Notes under the pieces: generated by a model | Databases searched by the model: none | What the model saw: only the letters and a program-made list of their open reading frames with translations | What the model was told of the DNA's origin: nothing | Translations under genes and position numbers: made by a program | NCBI RefSeq assembly: GCF_900176425.1 | Contig: NZ_FWXS01000004.1 | Span: 1-64,000, forward strand | Direction of reading: 5' to 3' | DNA length: 64,000 nucleotides | Origin: Moheibacter sediminis | Lineage (GTDB): Bacteria > Bacteroidota > Bacteroidia > Flavobacteriales > Weeksellaceae | Shown: in pieces, positions 16,992 through 25,659 of the stretch | How the letters are laid out: each line of letters opens with the position of its first letter | Position numbering within the stretch: position 1 is the first letter of the stretch

Positions 16992-17792
16992 TCAATTTTT
17001 GTGAATGGTTTCGAGGTAAACTTTATTGATATGTTCATTGTAAGGGTCTCGCATGATTATTCCTTTTTTATAAAAATCAATTGCTTTTTCTTTGTGTTGA
17101 AAGTATTTTTCTTGTTGGTTTAAATTTTTATAAATCTGTCCGAGATAATAATGCGTTTCTGCATTTTCGTTTTCTGTCAATTGTTTTTGAAATTCTTGCA
17201 AAGCTTTTTCGTAACTCTTGATTTCAAAATAGGTTACGCCCAATTGGTAATAATCATACAAACCGATCGTGTGGGTTTCATCGGCTAATTGTTTTTCAAA
17301 AATTTCGATTGCTTTTTCTTTTTGATCTAATTGACTGTAACAGATTGCTTTGACGATGTTCAAATGATAATCCCCGTTATTGGTCATGCCTAAATCGTAA
17401 TCACGGATTTTGTCCAAAGAATCTATGTCTGCAATTGCGCCAATGTTGTCACCAAAAAATTTAGCTTTTACACTTCCTCTAAAACCTAAATAATTTTCAG
17501 CATCATATTTTACCGCTTTGTCGATGTTGATTTTCCAGTTTACAAAATCTCCCGATTTTAAATAAGGTATAGATTTCTCATGGTGGGCTTTTGCGTAGTC
17601 TGGATGTTTTTCTAAAATTTTATCAAGACCTTCCATCCATTCTTTTTGAAACTGATAATAACCTTTGGCCGACAAATCCTCATACATTATACAAGCTTCA
17701 TATTTTTGATTATCACCCATCATCTTAAAATAATTGCAGTTTTCCTGAGCAAAAATTGTAAAAGGAATTAAGAATAAGATTAGGTTTTTCAT
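16992..17792 (-). CDS. secreted tetratricopeptide repeat protein
   Basis: A 266-residue protein with a signal peptide (residues 1-15, MKNLILFLIPFTIFA) and helical TPR-like repeats over most of the mature part. The clearest repeats are about 155-190 (AICYSQLDQKEKAIEIFEKQL), 195-225 (YYQLGVTYFEIKSYEKALQEF) and 230-250 (YYLGQIYKNLNQQEKYFQHKEKA). Two cysteines near residues 19 and 34 could form a disulfide. TPR proteins act as protein-binding scaffolds; the partner here is probably periplasmic. Its start overlaps the stop of the upstream lipoprotein gene by 4 bases, implying coupling. Specific function unknown. Confidence 0.8.
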   Translation of the reverse strand: MKNLILFLIPFTIFAQENCNYFKMMGDNQKYEACIMYEDLSAKGYYQFQKEWMEGLDKILEKHPDYAKAHHEKSIPYLKSGDFVNWKINIDKAVKYDAENYLGFRGSVKAKFFGDNIGAIADIDSLDKIRDYDLGMTNNGDYHLNIVKAICYSQLDQKEKAIEIFEKQLADETHTIGLYDYYQLGVTYFEIKSYEKALQEFQKQLTENENAETHYYLGQIYKNLNQQEKYFQHKEKAIDFYKKGIIMRDPYNEHINKVYLETIHKN

Positions 17793-18310
17793 GGTAGGAT
17801 TTTTACGATTTGACCATTTTCGATTTTAAAAATCAGATATTGGTAGTAATCAATTGGTTGATTTTCATTTTCTCTAAAATATTTTAATTTCCAACCATTC
17901 AAACTTTTTATGATTGATAGAAGTTGATCGGTAATGGATTTGTCAAATTCTTTTTCTTGATAGTTTTCATCTGATCCTATAATTCTAAATCGGTCAGTTT
18001 CACCTTTGCAATTTACAATGAAACGAATTCTGATTGAACCTGATTCCTTTTTTGCAGACTTTGGATTATATTTTTCTGAGAATATATTATCAATTTTGAT
18101 TTTTTCTTCTTCGAATTCCAATCCGTCACCCCAATTGAAATATTGAAATACATTTTCAGGATAGCACAGCTTAAAATCAGGATTATCAAGTTTTGAATCA
18201 AATTCTATATCGCCAATATGACGATTAGGATATTCATTTTTGAATGAATTAGATTCTTGCGCGCAGGAAATTTGAAATAGTATTATAAAAATAAGAACGC
18301 TATATTTCAT
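17789..18310 (-). CDS. lipoprotein with TonB-C-like domain
   Basis: A 173-residue lipoprotein: MKYSVLIFIILFQISC, with Cys16 lipidated. The frame is open 36 bases further upstream, but the -7 element at 18326-18333 lies inside that extension, so the ATG at 18310 is preferred. The C-terminal 80 residues (GSIRIRFIVNCKGETDRFRI, then ITDQLLSIIKSLNGWKL, then YYQYLIFKIENG) have the strand-helix-strand pattern of a TonB C-terminal-like domain. There is no membrane anchor for energy transduction. Such free domains are common in Bacteroidetes and their role is unknown. It is cotranscribed with the TPR gene (4-base overlap). Confidence 0.7.
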   Translation of the reverse strand: MKYSVLIFIILFQISCAQESNSFKNEYPNRHIGDIEFDSKLDNPDFKLCYPENVFQYFNWGDGLEFEEEKIKIDNIFSEKYNPKSAKKESGSIRIRFIVNCKGETDRFRIIGSDENYQEKEFDKSITDQLLSIIKSLNGWKLKYFRENENQPIDYYQYLIFKIENGQIVKILP

Positions 18311-18325
18311 AAGGTTAAGTTTCTT

Positions 18326-18333
18326 CAAATTTA
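18326..18333 (-). promoter_or_regulatory. -7 element (TAAATTTG) fixing the start of the 18310 gene
   Basis: An exact TAnnTTTG on the minus strand 15 bases before ATG 18310. A start at 18346 would lie upstream of the transcription start, so this element argues for the shorter protein. No TTG is found at the usual -33 position. Confidence 0.45.
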
Positions 18334-18383
18334 AATTTTTATCCAATATTTAAATCATTATTTTAGTTGAATTAATTTAAAAA

Positions 18384-19052
18384 ATGAAAAAGATAGTTGT
18401 TTTGACAGGAGCTGGAATTAGTGCAGAAAGTGGAATTTCAACCTTTCGTGATGCTAACGGTTTATGGGAAAATCATGACATCATGGAAGTTGCTTCGCTG
18501 GAAGGGTGGCGCAAAAACCCGGAATTGGTTTTAAATTTTTACAACCAGCGCAGAAAACAACTCAAAGAAGTAAAACCGAATTCAGCCCATTATTTTCTGA
18601 AAGATTTAGAAAAAAAATACAAAGTTGTAATTATTACCCAAAATGTTGACAATCTGCATGAAATGGCGGGTTCATCCAATGTCCTTCACTTACATGGAGA
18701 ATTGTTAAGAGCAAGAAGCGTGGAAAATGAAAATTTAGCTGTTGATTGGACAGAAGATATACATCTCGGTGATTTAGCGGAAGACGGCGCACAATTGCGT
18801 CCGCATATCGTTTGGTTTGGTGAAATGGTTCCGATGATGGAACGCGCAATTGATGAAGTTTCAGATGCAGACATAATGTTGGTAATTGGGACTTCGCTGC
18901 AGGTTTATCCGGCGGCTTCGCTTATTGATTATATGGAACGTGGAAAACCGATTTATGTAATCGATCCGAATTCCGTTTCAGTTCCCAATAATCCAAACAT
19001 AAAAGTGATCCAAAAGAAAGCAACCGAAGGCATTTTGGAATTGAATTTATAA
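18384..19052 (+). CDS. NAD-dependent deacylase (sirtuin, SIRT5/CobB-like)
   Basis: A 222-residue sirtuin. The NAD site shows GAGISAESGISTFRD, TQNVDNLHE and GTSLQVYPAA. The catalytic His104 is in LHLHGEL. Residues Tyr53 and Arg56 (FYNQRRKQ) match the Tyr-x-x-Arg pair that binds succinyl or malonyl groups in SIRT5 and CobB, so desuccinylase/demalonylase activity is likely. The protein contains no cysteine at all, so the usual four-cysteine zinc site is missing: the segment between LLRARS and LRPHIVWFGE has polar residues instead. It is cytoplasmic. A small barrel-like protein gene follows after 12 bases. The family is certain; the acyl preference is inferred from the two pocket residues. Confidence 0.93.
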   Translation: MKKIVVLTGAGISAESGISTFRDANGLWENHDIMEVASLEGWRKNPELVLNFYNQRRKQLKEVKPNSAHYFLKDLEKKYKVVIITQNVDNLHEMAGSSNVLHLHGELLRARSVENENLAVDWTEDIHLGDLAEDGAQLRPHIVWFGEMVPMMERAIDEVSDADIMLVIGTSLQVYPAASLIDYMERGKPIYVIDPNSVSVPNNPNIKVIQKKATEGILELNL

Positions 19053-19064
19053 TTTAAATTGAAC

Positions 19065-19541
19065 ATGAAAACTCTAAGTTTAATTCTGTTTATTGCGGGT
19101 AATTTAATAGTTAATGCACAATTCATCGGTGTCGGAACCAAATTCGATAAAAAATTTATGTTTCAGGCAACTGCCAATATTCCCATTAAATTTGATTCAA
19201 ATTATAAATTTGATTTGGCTTTCGGCGTGGATTATACAACTTCCAACGATCAAGCTCCTTCCGGATTGCAGCCTCAAGTGACTGGAATCATGTATCTGGT
19301 TGACGATAAAAATAAATCATATCTCATCTACGGTGGATTGACAGCGGGATATCTGTTTGATTTCAACAAGGAATTTGACAGTCAGATTCGCCTTACACCG
19401 CATATTTATTTCGAGCTATCGAGTTTATTTTACGCCAAAGCAGGGGTAGATTATGCAATGGCTGTAAATAAGGTTTATCCTTTTGTTTCCATTGGCATTG
19501 GAGGTGGCCATATGTTCAGGCATTTCACTATGTCATGGTAG
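19065..19541 (+). CDS. secreted beta-rich (outer membrane barrel-like) hypothetical protein
   Basis: A 158-residue protein with a signal peptide (MKTLSLILFIAGNLIVNAQ). The ATG at 19065 is preferred over an in-frame TTG six bases earlier. The mature part alternates hydrophobic and polar residues with many aromatics: YKFDLAFGVDYTT, LIYGGLTAGYLFDF, IRLTPHIYFELSS, YAKAGVDYAMAV, FVSIGIGGGHMF. This is the pattern of a small eight-stranded outer membrane barrel. No family can be named. It lies 12 bases after the sirtuin gene, though the functions seem unrelated, and a hairpin follows directly after its stop. Confidence 0.65.
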   Translation: MKTLSLILFIAGNLIVNAQFIGVGTKFDKKFMFQATANIPIKFDSNYKFDLAFGVDYTTSNDQAPSGLQPQVTGIMYLVDDKNKSYLIYGGLTAGYLFDFNKEFDSQIRLTPHIYFELSSLFYAKAGVDYAMAVNKVYPFVSIGIGGGHMFRHFTMSW

Positions 19542-19571
19542 ATTTGGCTTAAATTTAATTTTAAGCCAAAT
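19542..19571 (+). terminator. hairpin directly after the barrel-like gene
   Basis: ATTTGGCTTAAA and TTTAAGCCAAAT form a perfect 12-bp stem around a 6-base loop, beginning next to the stop codon. The following T-run is interrupted (TTCAAATTCATTTTC), so it may be a weak terminator or an mRNA-stabilising hairpin. Confidence 0.6.
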
Positions 19572-19651
19572 TCAAATTCATTTTCAATTCTAAATAAATT
19601 TCACGTTTTTTGGAAAGAAATTTGTTCTGATTTCAAACTAAATAAAATTTA

Positions 19652-22519
19652 ATGAAGAAGTTTTTTGCAGTTTTTACCTTTCTGTTTTTGATTCAATCTA
19701 TAAATGCACAGCAGGATTCCCCGTTTTATGTTGATTCTTTGCAGATGAAATGGGTCAATGATAAATACAATGCCATGACTTTGGAAGAAAAAGTAGGGCA
19801 GTTATTCATCGTCGCGGCTTATTCCAACAAAGATGCAGCACATGAATTAGAAATTGAAAATCTCGTAAAAACCGAAGCCATTGGCGGTTTGATTTTTATG
19901 CAGGACGATGCTTTGAAACAAGTTGATTTGACCAACCGATACAACAAAGTTGCTAAAATTCCTTTGCTAATTGGAATGGATGCCGAATGGGGACTGGCAA
20001 TGCGATTGAAAGATGTTACCCGTTATCCCTGGGCAATGGGAATCGGTGCCATTCAGGACAATAATTTGGTAAAAGAAATGGGCGTTGCCATCGGTGAGCA
20101 ATCCAATCGAATGGGCGTAAACTTTAATTTTGCTCCGGTGGTCGATGTCAATACCAATCCCAAAAATCCGATTATTGGGAACCGTTCTTATGGTTCCGAT
20201 GTCAGCAATGTCGCTCAGAAAGGAATTGCGTACATGAATGGAATGAAAGAAAAGAAAGTTCTTGCTTCTGCCAAGCATTTTCCCGGGCATGGCGATACGA
20301 GTACAGATTCGCATTATACAATGCCCGTTGTAGGGCACGATTTGCAAAGGTTAAATTCAGTAGAATTGGCACCGTTCAAGCAATTAATTGATGCAGGAGT
20401 TGCTTCGATTATGGTGGCGCATTTGAGCGTTCCGACTTTAGAGCCCGACCCGAAAATTCCTTCTTCTTTGTCTAAAAAAATCATTACGGATTTACTTAAA
20501 AATCAAATGAACTTTAAAGGTTTAATCATCACCGATGCTTTGAATATGGATGGTGTTGCCAAAGCGTATCCGGCGGGAGAAGTAGATGCGCTGGCATTTG
20601 AAGCGGGAAATGATATTTTACTTTTTTCCCAAGCGGTAAAAACCGGAAAAGAAAAAATAATTGCCAAAATTAATTCAGGAGAAATCACGGAAGAACGCTT
20701 GGCAGAAAGCGTTAAAAAAATACTGATGGCGAAATATTATGTTGGCTTAAACATATATAAACCATTGGATAATAAAAATTTAATTCAGGATTTAAACCAT
20801 GTGAAATACAAAGAATTGATTGCTAAATTGTATGAAAATGCAGCAACGGTTCTCAAAAACGAAGAAAATTTAATTCCTATTAAAAATTTAGACAAAATCA
20901 AGGTTGCTTACGTTCCTTTGGAAGAAGCAGAATATCAGAATTTTTACGACCGTTTGCAGTTTCATGTTCCGGTAGATTTGGTCAATATCAAGTCGGCTTC
21001 TGAAGTTTCAAAATTAAAAGATTACGATTATGTAATCATCGGTTTGCATAAATCAAACGAAACGGCTTACAAAAGTTATAAAATTTCCGATGCTTCCAAA
21101 TCGATTATCAAATCCGTTTCAGCACAGAATTCAACCATTTTATCCTTGTTCGGAAGTCCTTATGCTTTGATGGATTTAGATGTAAGCCAGACAAAATCCG
21201 TTTTGGTTTTTTACCAGAATTTAAATACAACACAAGACATTGCTGCAGGTGTGATTTTTGGAGCGATGAGCGCCAACGGAAAATTACCAGTCGATGTAAA
21301 TGACCAATGGAAATTTGGAAATTCAGTTTCAATAAGCGGAATCCAGCGTCTAGGTTTTGCCGAACCCGAAGCGGTTGGAATGAATGCTGATGTCATTTAT
21401 AAAATAGACCAAATCGCTCAAAGTGCCATTGATCAGGGAGCGACTCCGGGGTTGCAAATCGTAGCCATTCGAAAAGGAAAAGTGATTTACGACAAAGCAT
21501 TTGGATACGAAAGTACCGAACGAAAAAAAAAAGTAAGCACTAAAGATATTTACGATGTCGCTTCCGTCACCAAAGTAACTGCAACTTTGCCTTTGCTGAT
21601 GAAGGAAGTGAGCGATGGAGCTATGCATTTAGACCAAAATCTTTCCAGTATTTTGCCAAGAGCAAATTCTACCAACAAAGCCAATTTAAAACTGAGAGAA
21701 ATTCTCGCTCATCAAGCCGGACTTCCACCGTGGATTGGGTTTTACAAGGAATCTGTCAATGTGAAAAATGCAAGATTGTACCTCGATTATTATTCGCGCA
21801 AACAAGATGAAGAACATCCGATAAAAGTGACCGATAATATCTACATCATCGGTTCCATCAAAGATACCATCATGGATGATATTTTGTATGCACCGTTGGG
21901 AGCAAAGAAGTACGAATACAGCGATTTGGGGTATTATTTGTTTCAGGATTATTTAGAAACTAAATACGAAAAAAATCTGGATTCGCTAGCGCAGGAATCT
22001 TTCTACAAACCTTTGGGGATGTACAGTACTGCTTATAATCCATTAGATAAGTTCTCTAAAGACCAAATCATTCCGACCGCAAAAGATAGAACCTACAGAA
22101 ATCAATTATTGCACGGCTATGTTCAGGACGAAGGTGCAGCAATGATGGGCGGAATTGCTGGTCATGCCGGACTTTTCTCCACCGCGCAGGATTTATCCAA
22201 AATGATGCAGATGTACCTCAATGGTGGTACTTACGGCGGTGTGAAAATCCTAAATCCCGAAGCGATCAATGAATTCACAAAAGACCAATATTCCGGAAAC
22301 AGGCGAGGAGCGGGGTTCGACAAACTTGCCGATAAAAATAACCACGGATTCGGGCACACCGGATTTACAGGAACGATGGTTTGGGTAGATCCAGATAAGC
22401 AGCTCGTTTATGTATTTTTGTCCAATCGTGTCAATCCTTCGGTAGATAATAATTCACTTGCCAATAAAAAATACCGCGAAAATATAAGGCAGGCTTTGTA
22501 TGATGCGATTGTGAATTGA
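19652..22519 (+). CDS. GH3 glycosidase fused to class C beta-lactamase-like serine hydrolase
   Basis: A 955-residue exported two-enzyme protein. Residues 1-19 are a signal peptide. Residues about 35-375 form a glycoside hydrolase family 3 N-terminal domain of NagZ type; the loop KHFPGHGDTSTDSH (Lys208, His209) carries the His-Asp pair typical of beta-N-acetylhexosaminidases. A GH3 C-terminal-like Rossmann segment covers about 390-560. From about 580 to the end is a serine hydrolase (S12/beta-lactamase) domain with Ser638-Val-Thr-Lys641, Tyr756-Ser-Asp758 and His902-Thr-Gly904, equivalent to SxxK, YxN and KTG. Both catalytic sets look intact. The likely role is turnover of peptidoglycan in the periplasm, with glycan and peptide or ester cleavage on one chain. 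The substrate of the second domain is not established. Confidence 0.9.
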   Translation: MKKFFAVFTFLFLIQSINAQQDSPFYVDSLQMKWVNDKYNAMTLEEKVGQLFIVAAYSNKDAAHELEIENLVKTEAIGGLIFMQDDALKQVDLTNRYNKVAKIPLLIGMDAEWGLAMRLKDVTRYPWAMGIGAIQDNNLVKEMGVAIGEQSNRMGVNFNFAPVVDVNTNPKNPIIGNRSYGSDVSNVAQKGIAYMNGMKEKKVLASAKHFPGHGDTSTDSHYTMPVVGHDLQRLNSVELAPFKQLIDAGVASIMVAHLSVPTLEPDPKIPSSLSKKIITDLLKNQMNFKGLIITDALNMDGVAKAYPAGEVDALAFEAGNDILLFSQAVKTGKEKIIAKINSGEITEERLAESVKKILMAKYYVGLNIYKPLDNKNLIQDLNHVKYKELIAKLYENAATVLKNEENLIPIKNLDKIKVAYVPLEEAEYQNFYDRLQFHVPVDLVNIKSASEVSKLKDYDYVIIGLHKSNETAYKSYKISDASKSIIKSVSAQNSTILSLFGSPYALMDLDVSQTKSVLVFYQNLNTTQDIAAGVIFGAMSANGKLPVDVNDQWKFGNSVSISGIQRLGFAEPEAVGMNADVIYKIDQIAQSAIDQGATPGLQIVAIRKGKVIYDKAFGYESTERKKKVSTKDIYDVASVTKVTATLPLLMKEVSDGAMHLDQNLSSILPRANSTNKANLKLREILAHQAGLPPWIGFYKESVNVKNARLYLDYYSRKQDEEHPIKVTDNIYIIGSIKDTIMDDILYAPLGAKKYEYSDLGYYLFQDYLETKYEKNLDSLAQESFYKPLGMYSTAYNPLDKFSKDQIIPTAKDRTYRNQLLHGYVQDEGAAMMGGIAGHAGLFSTAQDLSKMMQMYLNGGTYGGVKILNPEAINEFTKDQYSGNRRGAGFDKLADKNNHGFGHTGFTGTMVWVDPDKQLVYVFLSNRVNPSVDNNSLANKKYRENIRQALYDAIVN

Positions 22520-22525
22520 ATATCA

Positions 22526-23992
22526 TTATTCATCTAAATATTCATTGCCTTCTTTATCTAGCCAGCCTTTTTGACCGTTGGGAAGTGTGAAGCGGGCGAA
22601 ATTTCTATCAAGAACTCCTAATTTTTTATACTTAATTTCTTTTATTATGGGATAATATGTAGAGAGTCCATCTTTCTCAATCCTATATGTATCTTGGTCT
22701 ATCGGAATTACTTGGTCTAAATTTTTAGGTAATTCGTTGTTAATGCGAATGATATTTTCAGGTGGGTTTTCTAATAGTAAATATTCAATTGTACTCAGAT
22801 CATATTTTCCATTTTTTAATTTACAATAAAGCAAAATAGGATATGATTTTTTATAATCAGCTTCTGAGTAAAGTGTCATTGTTTCCATAAAATCATCAAA
22901 GTATCTTATTGAATCATATTGAGCAGCATGATACAGTTTTCCGGTAACTTTATGTTCATAGTTATAAAATGTGGTATCTTTTGAAATCCAACGGTACTTA
23001 TCAAAATCATCACCATTTGATTTCATATAAAAATCATCATTTTTTTTGATAATTTTAAATTCGACTTCTCTATCGGGAAACATATAAGATAAATCAACAA
23101 AATCAGGCCCATCTCCTCTTTTATAATTTTTTCCAAGTAAATTGATTTTTCTGACTTTGTTTTTTTGAAGAATTTGAAGGATTGGAAAATATTTTTCTAC
23201 ATAAAATGCCCTGACATTTTTAAGTGGAAGTTTTTGAAGGCGTGAATTATAAATATTGATTTTATTGTTTTGATAAGTTACTATAAATGGACTTTTTATA
23301 CAGATTGAATCAAACGAGTCATTCAATACATTTTGTCCAAAAACATTTTTATAAATTATTTTTTTGTCCGCTAGGGTATCGGTGATGTAATTTCCAATTC
23401 CACCGTTTATGTCGATTGCTTTTAACTTTCCGATTTTACTTACTTTACTTTTATCATAAGGAGAATTATGCAAAAGTGTTAATTTGTTTTTATGCGAAAT
23501 GATAAAGCTGGTAGTATAATTTTCAAAACAAAGAATTTTTTTGCCATTACCGAAATCTATGATAAAATAATAGGATTGAGATTCCGGATAAGTCCTTTTT
23601 TTGTCAAAATAGAAATCTGTTCTGCTATGGATGATAGATTCATTATTTAACGCAAAAAAGCGATGGATTTCATCATCTTCCTTTGCAGTAAACATTACAT
23701 TTTTTATTTTATTGAAATCATATGAACTTATATCGGATGCATAAAAAATAGTTTCCCCTTCGGTTTCAGATTTAAGTATTTCCAGGCTTGTTTTTTCAAG
23801 CTTAAAATTTACTTTTTCAGAAATTTTGCTAGGAAAGTTGAGTTGGAGTTGATAGTATTCATTATCCTTTTTGATAATAATTCCCGTTTTTTTGGTTACG
23901 TATTCTAATTCTCCATCGGTGAATTGGAAAGTCTGCTGCCCAAGACAAAAACTGCTTAAAACTGCAAATGATATGTAAAAGATTGATTTCAT
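22526..23992 (-). CDS. large secreted protein of unknown function, WG-repeat-like end
   Basis: A 488-residue protein with a signal peptide (MKSIFYISFAVLSSFCLGQ). The mature part is beta-rich and very rich in Lys, Tyr and Asn. It consists of short segments resembling degenerate repeats, such as YQLQLNFPSKISEK, YYFIIDFGNGKKILCF and FIVTYQNNKINIYNS. The last residues, NGQKGWLDKEGNEYLDE, look like a WG repeat (Gly-x-x-Gly-Trp-x-Asp-x-x-Gly). No enzyme motif is visible. The start codon overlaps the upstream gene's stop (TAATG), so the two are translationally coupled. It is convergent with the GH3 fusion gene, 6 bases between stops. I do not recognise the family. Confidence 0.7.
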   Translation of the reverse strand: MKSIFYISFAVLSSFCLGQQTFQFTDGELEYVTKKTGIIIKKDNEYYQLQLNFPSKISEKVNFKLEKTSLEILKSETEGETIFYASDISSYDFNKIKNVMFTAKEDDEIHRFFALNNESIIHSRTDFYFDKKRTYPESQSYYFIIDFGNGKKILCFENYTTSFIISHKNKLTLLHNSPYDKSKVSKIGKLKAIDINGGIGNYITDTLADKKIIYKNVFGQNVLNDSFDSICIKSPFIVTYQNNKINIYNSRLQKLPLKNVRAFYVEKYFPILQILQKNKVRKINLLGKNYKRGDGPDFVDLSYMFPDREVEFKIIKKNDDFYMKSNGDDFDKYRWISKDTTFYNYEHKVTGKLYHAAQYDSIRYFDDFMETMTLYSEADYKKSYPILLYCKLKNGKYDLSTIEYLLLENPPENIIRINNELPKNLDQVIPIDQDTYRIEKDGLSTYYPIIKEIKYKKLGVLDRNFARFTLPNGQKGWLDKEGNEYLDE

Positions 23993-24813
23993 TATTCAAT
24001 AATTGAAGGAAGATAGATTTGAGGAAATTGTTCTCTAGTTTCACTTTTGACTTCCTTTATAAATGATAATATTTGCTCAGTTGTAAACTCATCTAGGTTG
24101 TAAGAAGTGCAATGTTCCCCTTCTTCACCAAAGCTGTTTGAGCTTTTAGGAATGATTAAATTATTTTGTTTTTCAAAATCCTTGATTGTGTTTTGAATAG
24201 CTTCGTATGAATCCCATTTGTCATCTCTAGTGCAACAAACTGAACCATAGCAGTCAGAATAGTAGAATTTTATTGCATTTGTTTCAGTTTCAGTCTTTCG
24301 GAAGGTTATATTTGTATTGTCGGGCACTATCAAGCTGTCCACTTTATAACCGGTATTGTTTCTTTTGATATGGTAAACTTTCCGCCTATGTGCATTTTTT
24401 ATGTGTATGCCTGTTCTTTTTTGTTCTTCAATGATTTCTTTATGGAATTCCCAGTCTGGTGTAAATAAGAAAAATTCATTCTGCGCAGGTAAAAAAGATT
24501 TTCTGTCAAAGTATAATTCTAAAGGAATTTTTTCATCTTCGATAAAAAATCCAATCGGCATTTTTTCAGCCTTGATTGGAATATCAATCAAAAAATTATT
24601 TCCATCAGTAGCAATATTTTTTTTTCTGACTAAAATGATATTTTGAATGGTATCTTTAAATTTTATTTGAGTGATTTTCTTTTCAGAATTCTTCTTTCCA
24701 AAATCATCAGGAATCCCGATTTCTGATTTTTCTTTATAAAAAATCTGTGGAGTCTGCGCATGAATATTTTGAAGTAATAGGATTAAAAATATGAATGTAA
24801 GTAAGTTTTTCAT
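23992..24813 (-). CDS. secreted protein of unknown function, coupled to downstream gene
   Basis: A 273-residue protein with a signal peptide (MKNLLTFIFLILLLQNIHAQ). The central part is beta-rich (IQNIILVRKKNIATDG, VYHIKRNNTGYKVDSLIV). Near residues 190-250 there is a cysteine cluster, DCYGSVCCTRDDKWDSYEAI followed later by GEEGEHCTSYNL, giving four cysteines that could bind metal or form disulfides. The C-terminal helix (FTTEQILSFIKEVKSETREQF) is amphipathic. No family is recognised. It shares an operon with the 488-residue protein by a TAATG overlap, suggesting a stoichiometric pair at the envelope. Confidence 0.65.
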   Translation of the reverse strand: MKNLLTFIFLILLLQNIHAQTPQIFYKEKSEIGIPDDFGKKNSEKKITQIKFKDTIQNIILVRKKNIATDGNNFLIDIPIKAEKMPIGFFIEDEKIPLELYFDRKSFLPAQNEFFLFTPDWEFHKEIIEEQKRTGIHIKNAHRRKVYHIKRNNTGYKVDSLIVPDNTNITFRKTETETNAIKFYYSDCYGSVCCTRDDKWDSYEAIQNTIKDFEKQNNLIIPKSSNSFGEEGEHCTSYNLDEFTTEQILSFIKEVKSETREQFPQIYLPSIIE

Positions 24814-24855
24814 GATGATTCATTTATTATTCAGATGCAAAAAATCATTCAATGG

Positions 24856-24888
24856 TTGTACGCAAGCTAAAGATTTAAAATAACTTTG
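24856..24888 (+). promoter_or_regulatory. promoter for the LOG-family gene
   Basis: TTG (24856-24858), 22 bases, TAACTTTG (24881-24888). This matches TTG-N(17-23)-TAnnTTTG. The predicted leader, about 57 bases, includes the AACTTCT repeats. Confidence 0.55.
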
Positions 24889-24909
24889 GCAAAATGAATT
24901 AAAAGCGAA

Positions 24910-24947
24910 TTTCTAACTTCGCACTTCTAATTTCTAACTTCTAATTT
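24910..24947. repeat. short CTAACTTCTAATTT repeat array
   Basis: Tandem variants of TTCTAACTTC/TTCTAATTTC fill the leader of the LOG-family gene. A closely similar array lies at 38365-38397 between sufC and sufD. Such arrays are not coding. Confidence 0.6.
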
Positions 24948-24951
24948 TAAT

Positions 24952-25533
24952 ATGAAATCCATCTGTGTATTTTGTGCCTCCAGTTTAGGAAATGATCCGA
25001 TTTATTCTGAAACAGCCTTTGAGCTCGGAAAATTCCTTGCCGAAAATCAAATCGCTTTGATTTATGGCGGCGCACAAGTAGGTTTGATGGGGAAAGTAGC
25101 AGCAGGAACTCTTTCACAAAATGGAAAAGCAATCGGTATCATTCCCGAATTCCTAAAAACCAAAGAAATCGCACACGCTTCCCTCACAGAATTAATTACC
25201 GTCAAAACCATGCACGAACGAAAAGCGCTCATGCATGATAAATCCGACGCTTTCATCGCATTGCCGGGCGGATTCGGAACCATGGAAGAATTATTTGAAA
25301 TCCTCACTTGGGCACAATTGAGTTTACACCAAAAACCCATCGGTATTTTAAATGTAAACGGATTTTACGACCCCTTGATTCAATTGGTTGAAACTATGAT
25401 TTCGTCAGGGTTGTTAAAACAAGAATACAAAGGAATGCTGCTCATCAGCGATTCCATCGAAGATTTGATCAGCCAGATGAATTTATACGAAGTCCCTTTT
25501 GTTACGAAATGGAATGAACTAAATATTCATTAA
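24952..25533 (+). CDS. LOG-family (TIGR00730) nucleotide phosphoribohydrolase
   Basis: A 193-residue Rossmann-fold enzyme of the LOG/YvdD family. Diagnostic motifs are YGGAQVGLMGKVA near residue 40 and the nucleotide-binding PGGFGTMEE at 105-113, with the catalytic Arg and Glu in MHERKALM and TMEELFE. Family members release the base from nucleoside 5'-monophosphates; in plant-associated organisms this yields cytokinins, while in other bacteria it probably serves nucleotide turnover. The length is the family norm. It is transcribed from its own promoter at 24856-24888 and sits 126 bases before trpS, which has a separate promoter. Confidence 0.92.
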   Translation: MKSICVFCASSLGNDPIYSETAFELGKFLAENQIALIYGGAQVGLMGKVAAGTLSQNGKAIGIIPEFLKTKEIAHASLTELITVKTMHERKALMHDKSDAFIALPGGFGTMEELFEILTWAQLSLHQKPIGILNVNGFYDPLIQLVETMISSGLLKQEYKGMLLISDSIEDLISQMNLYEVPFVTKWNELNIH

Positions 25534-25578
25534 TTAATCTTTACAGATTTTATTTTTCAAAAATCTTGTCTCTCATGT

Positions 25579-25610
25579 CTTGCATCATGTGTCAGACAAA
25601 ATTATCTTTG
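25579..25610 (+). promoter_or_regulatory. promoter for trpS
   Basis: CTTG (25579-25582), 20 bases, TATCTTTG (25603-25610): both boxes match the Bacteroidetes consensus. The leader to the trpS start at 25660 is about 45 bases. No T-box, leader peptide or Trp-codon run is visible. Confidence 0.65.
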
Positions 25611-25659
25611 TCAATAATTCATTCAAAATTGATAATTCAAAATTTAAAATAATTTAAGA

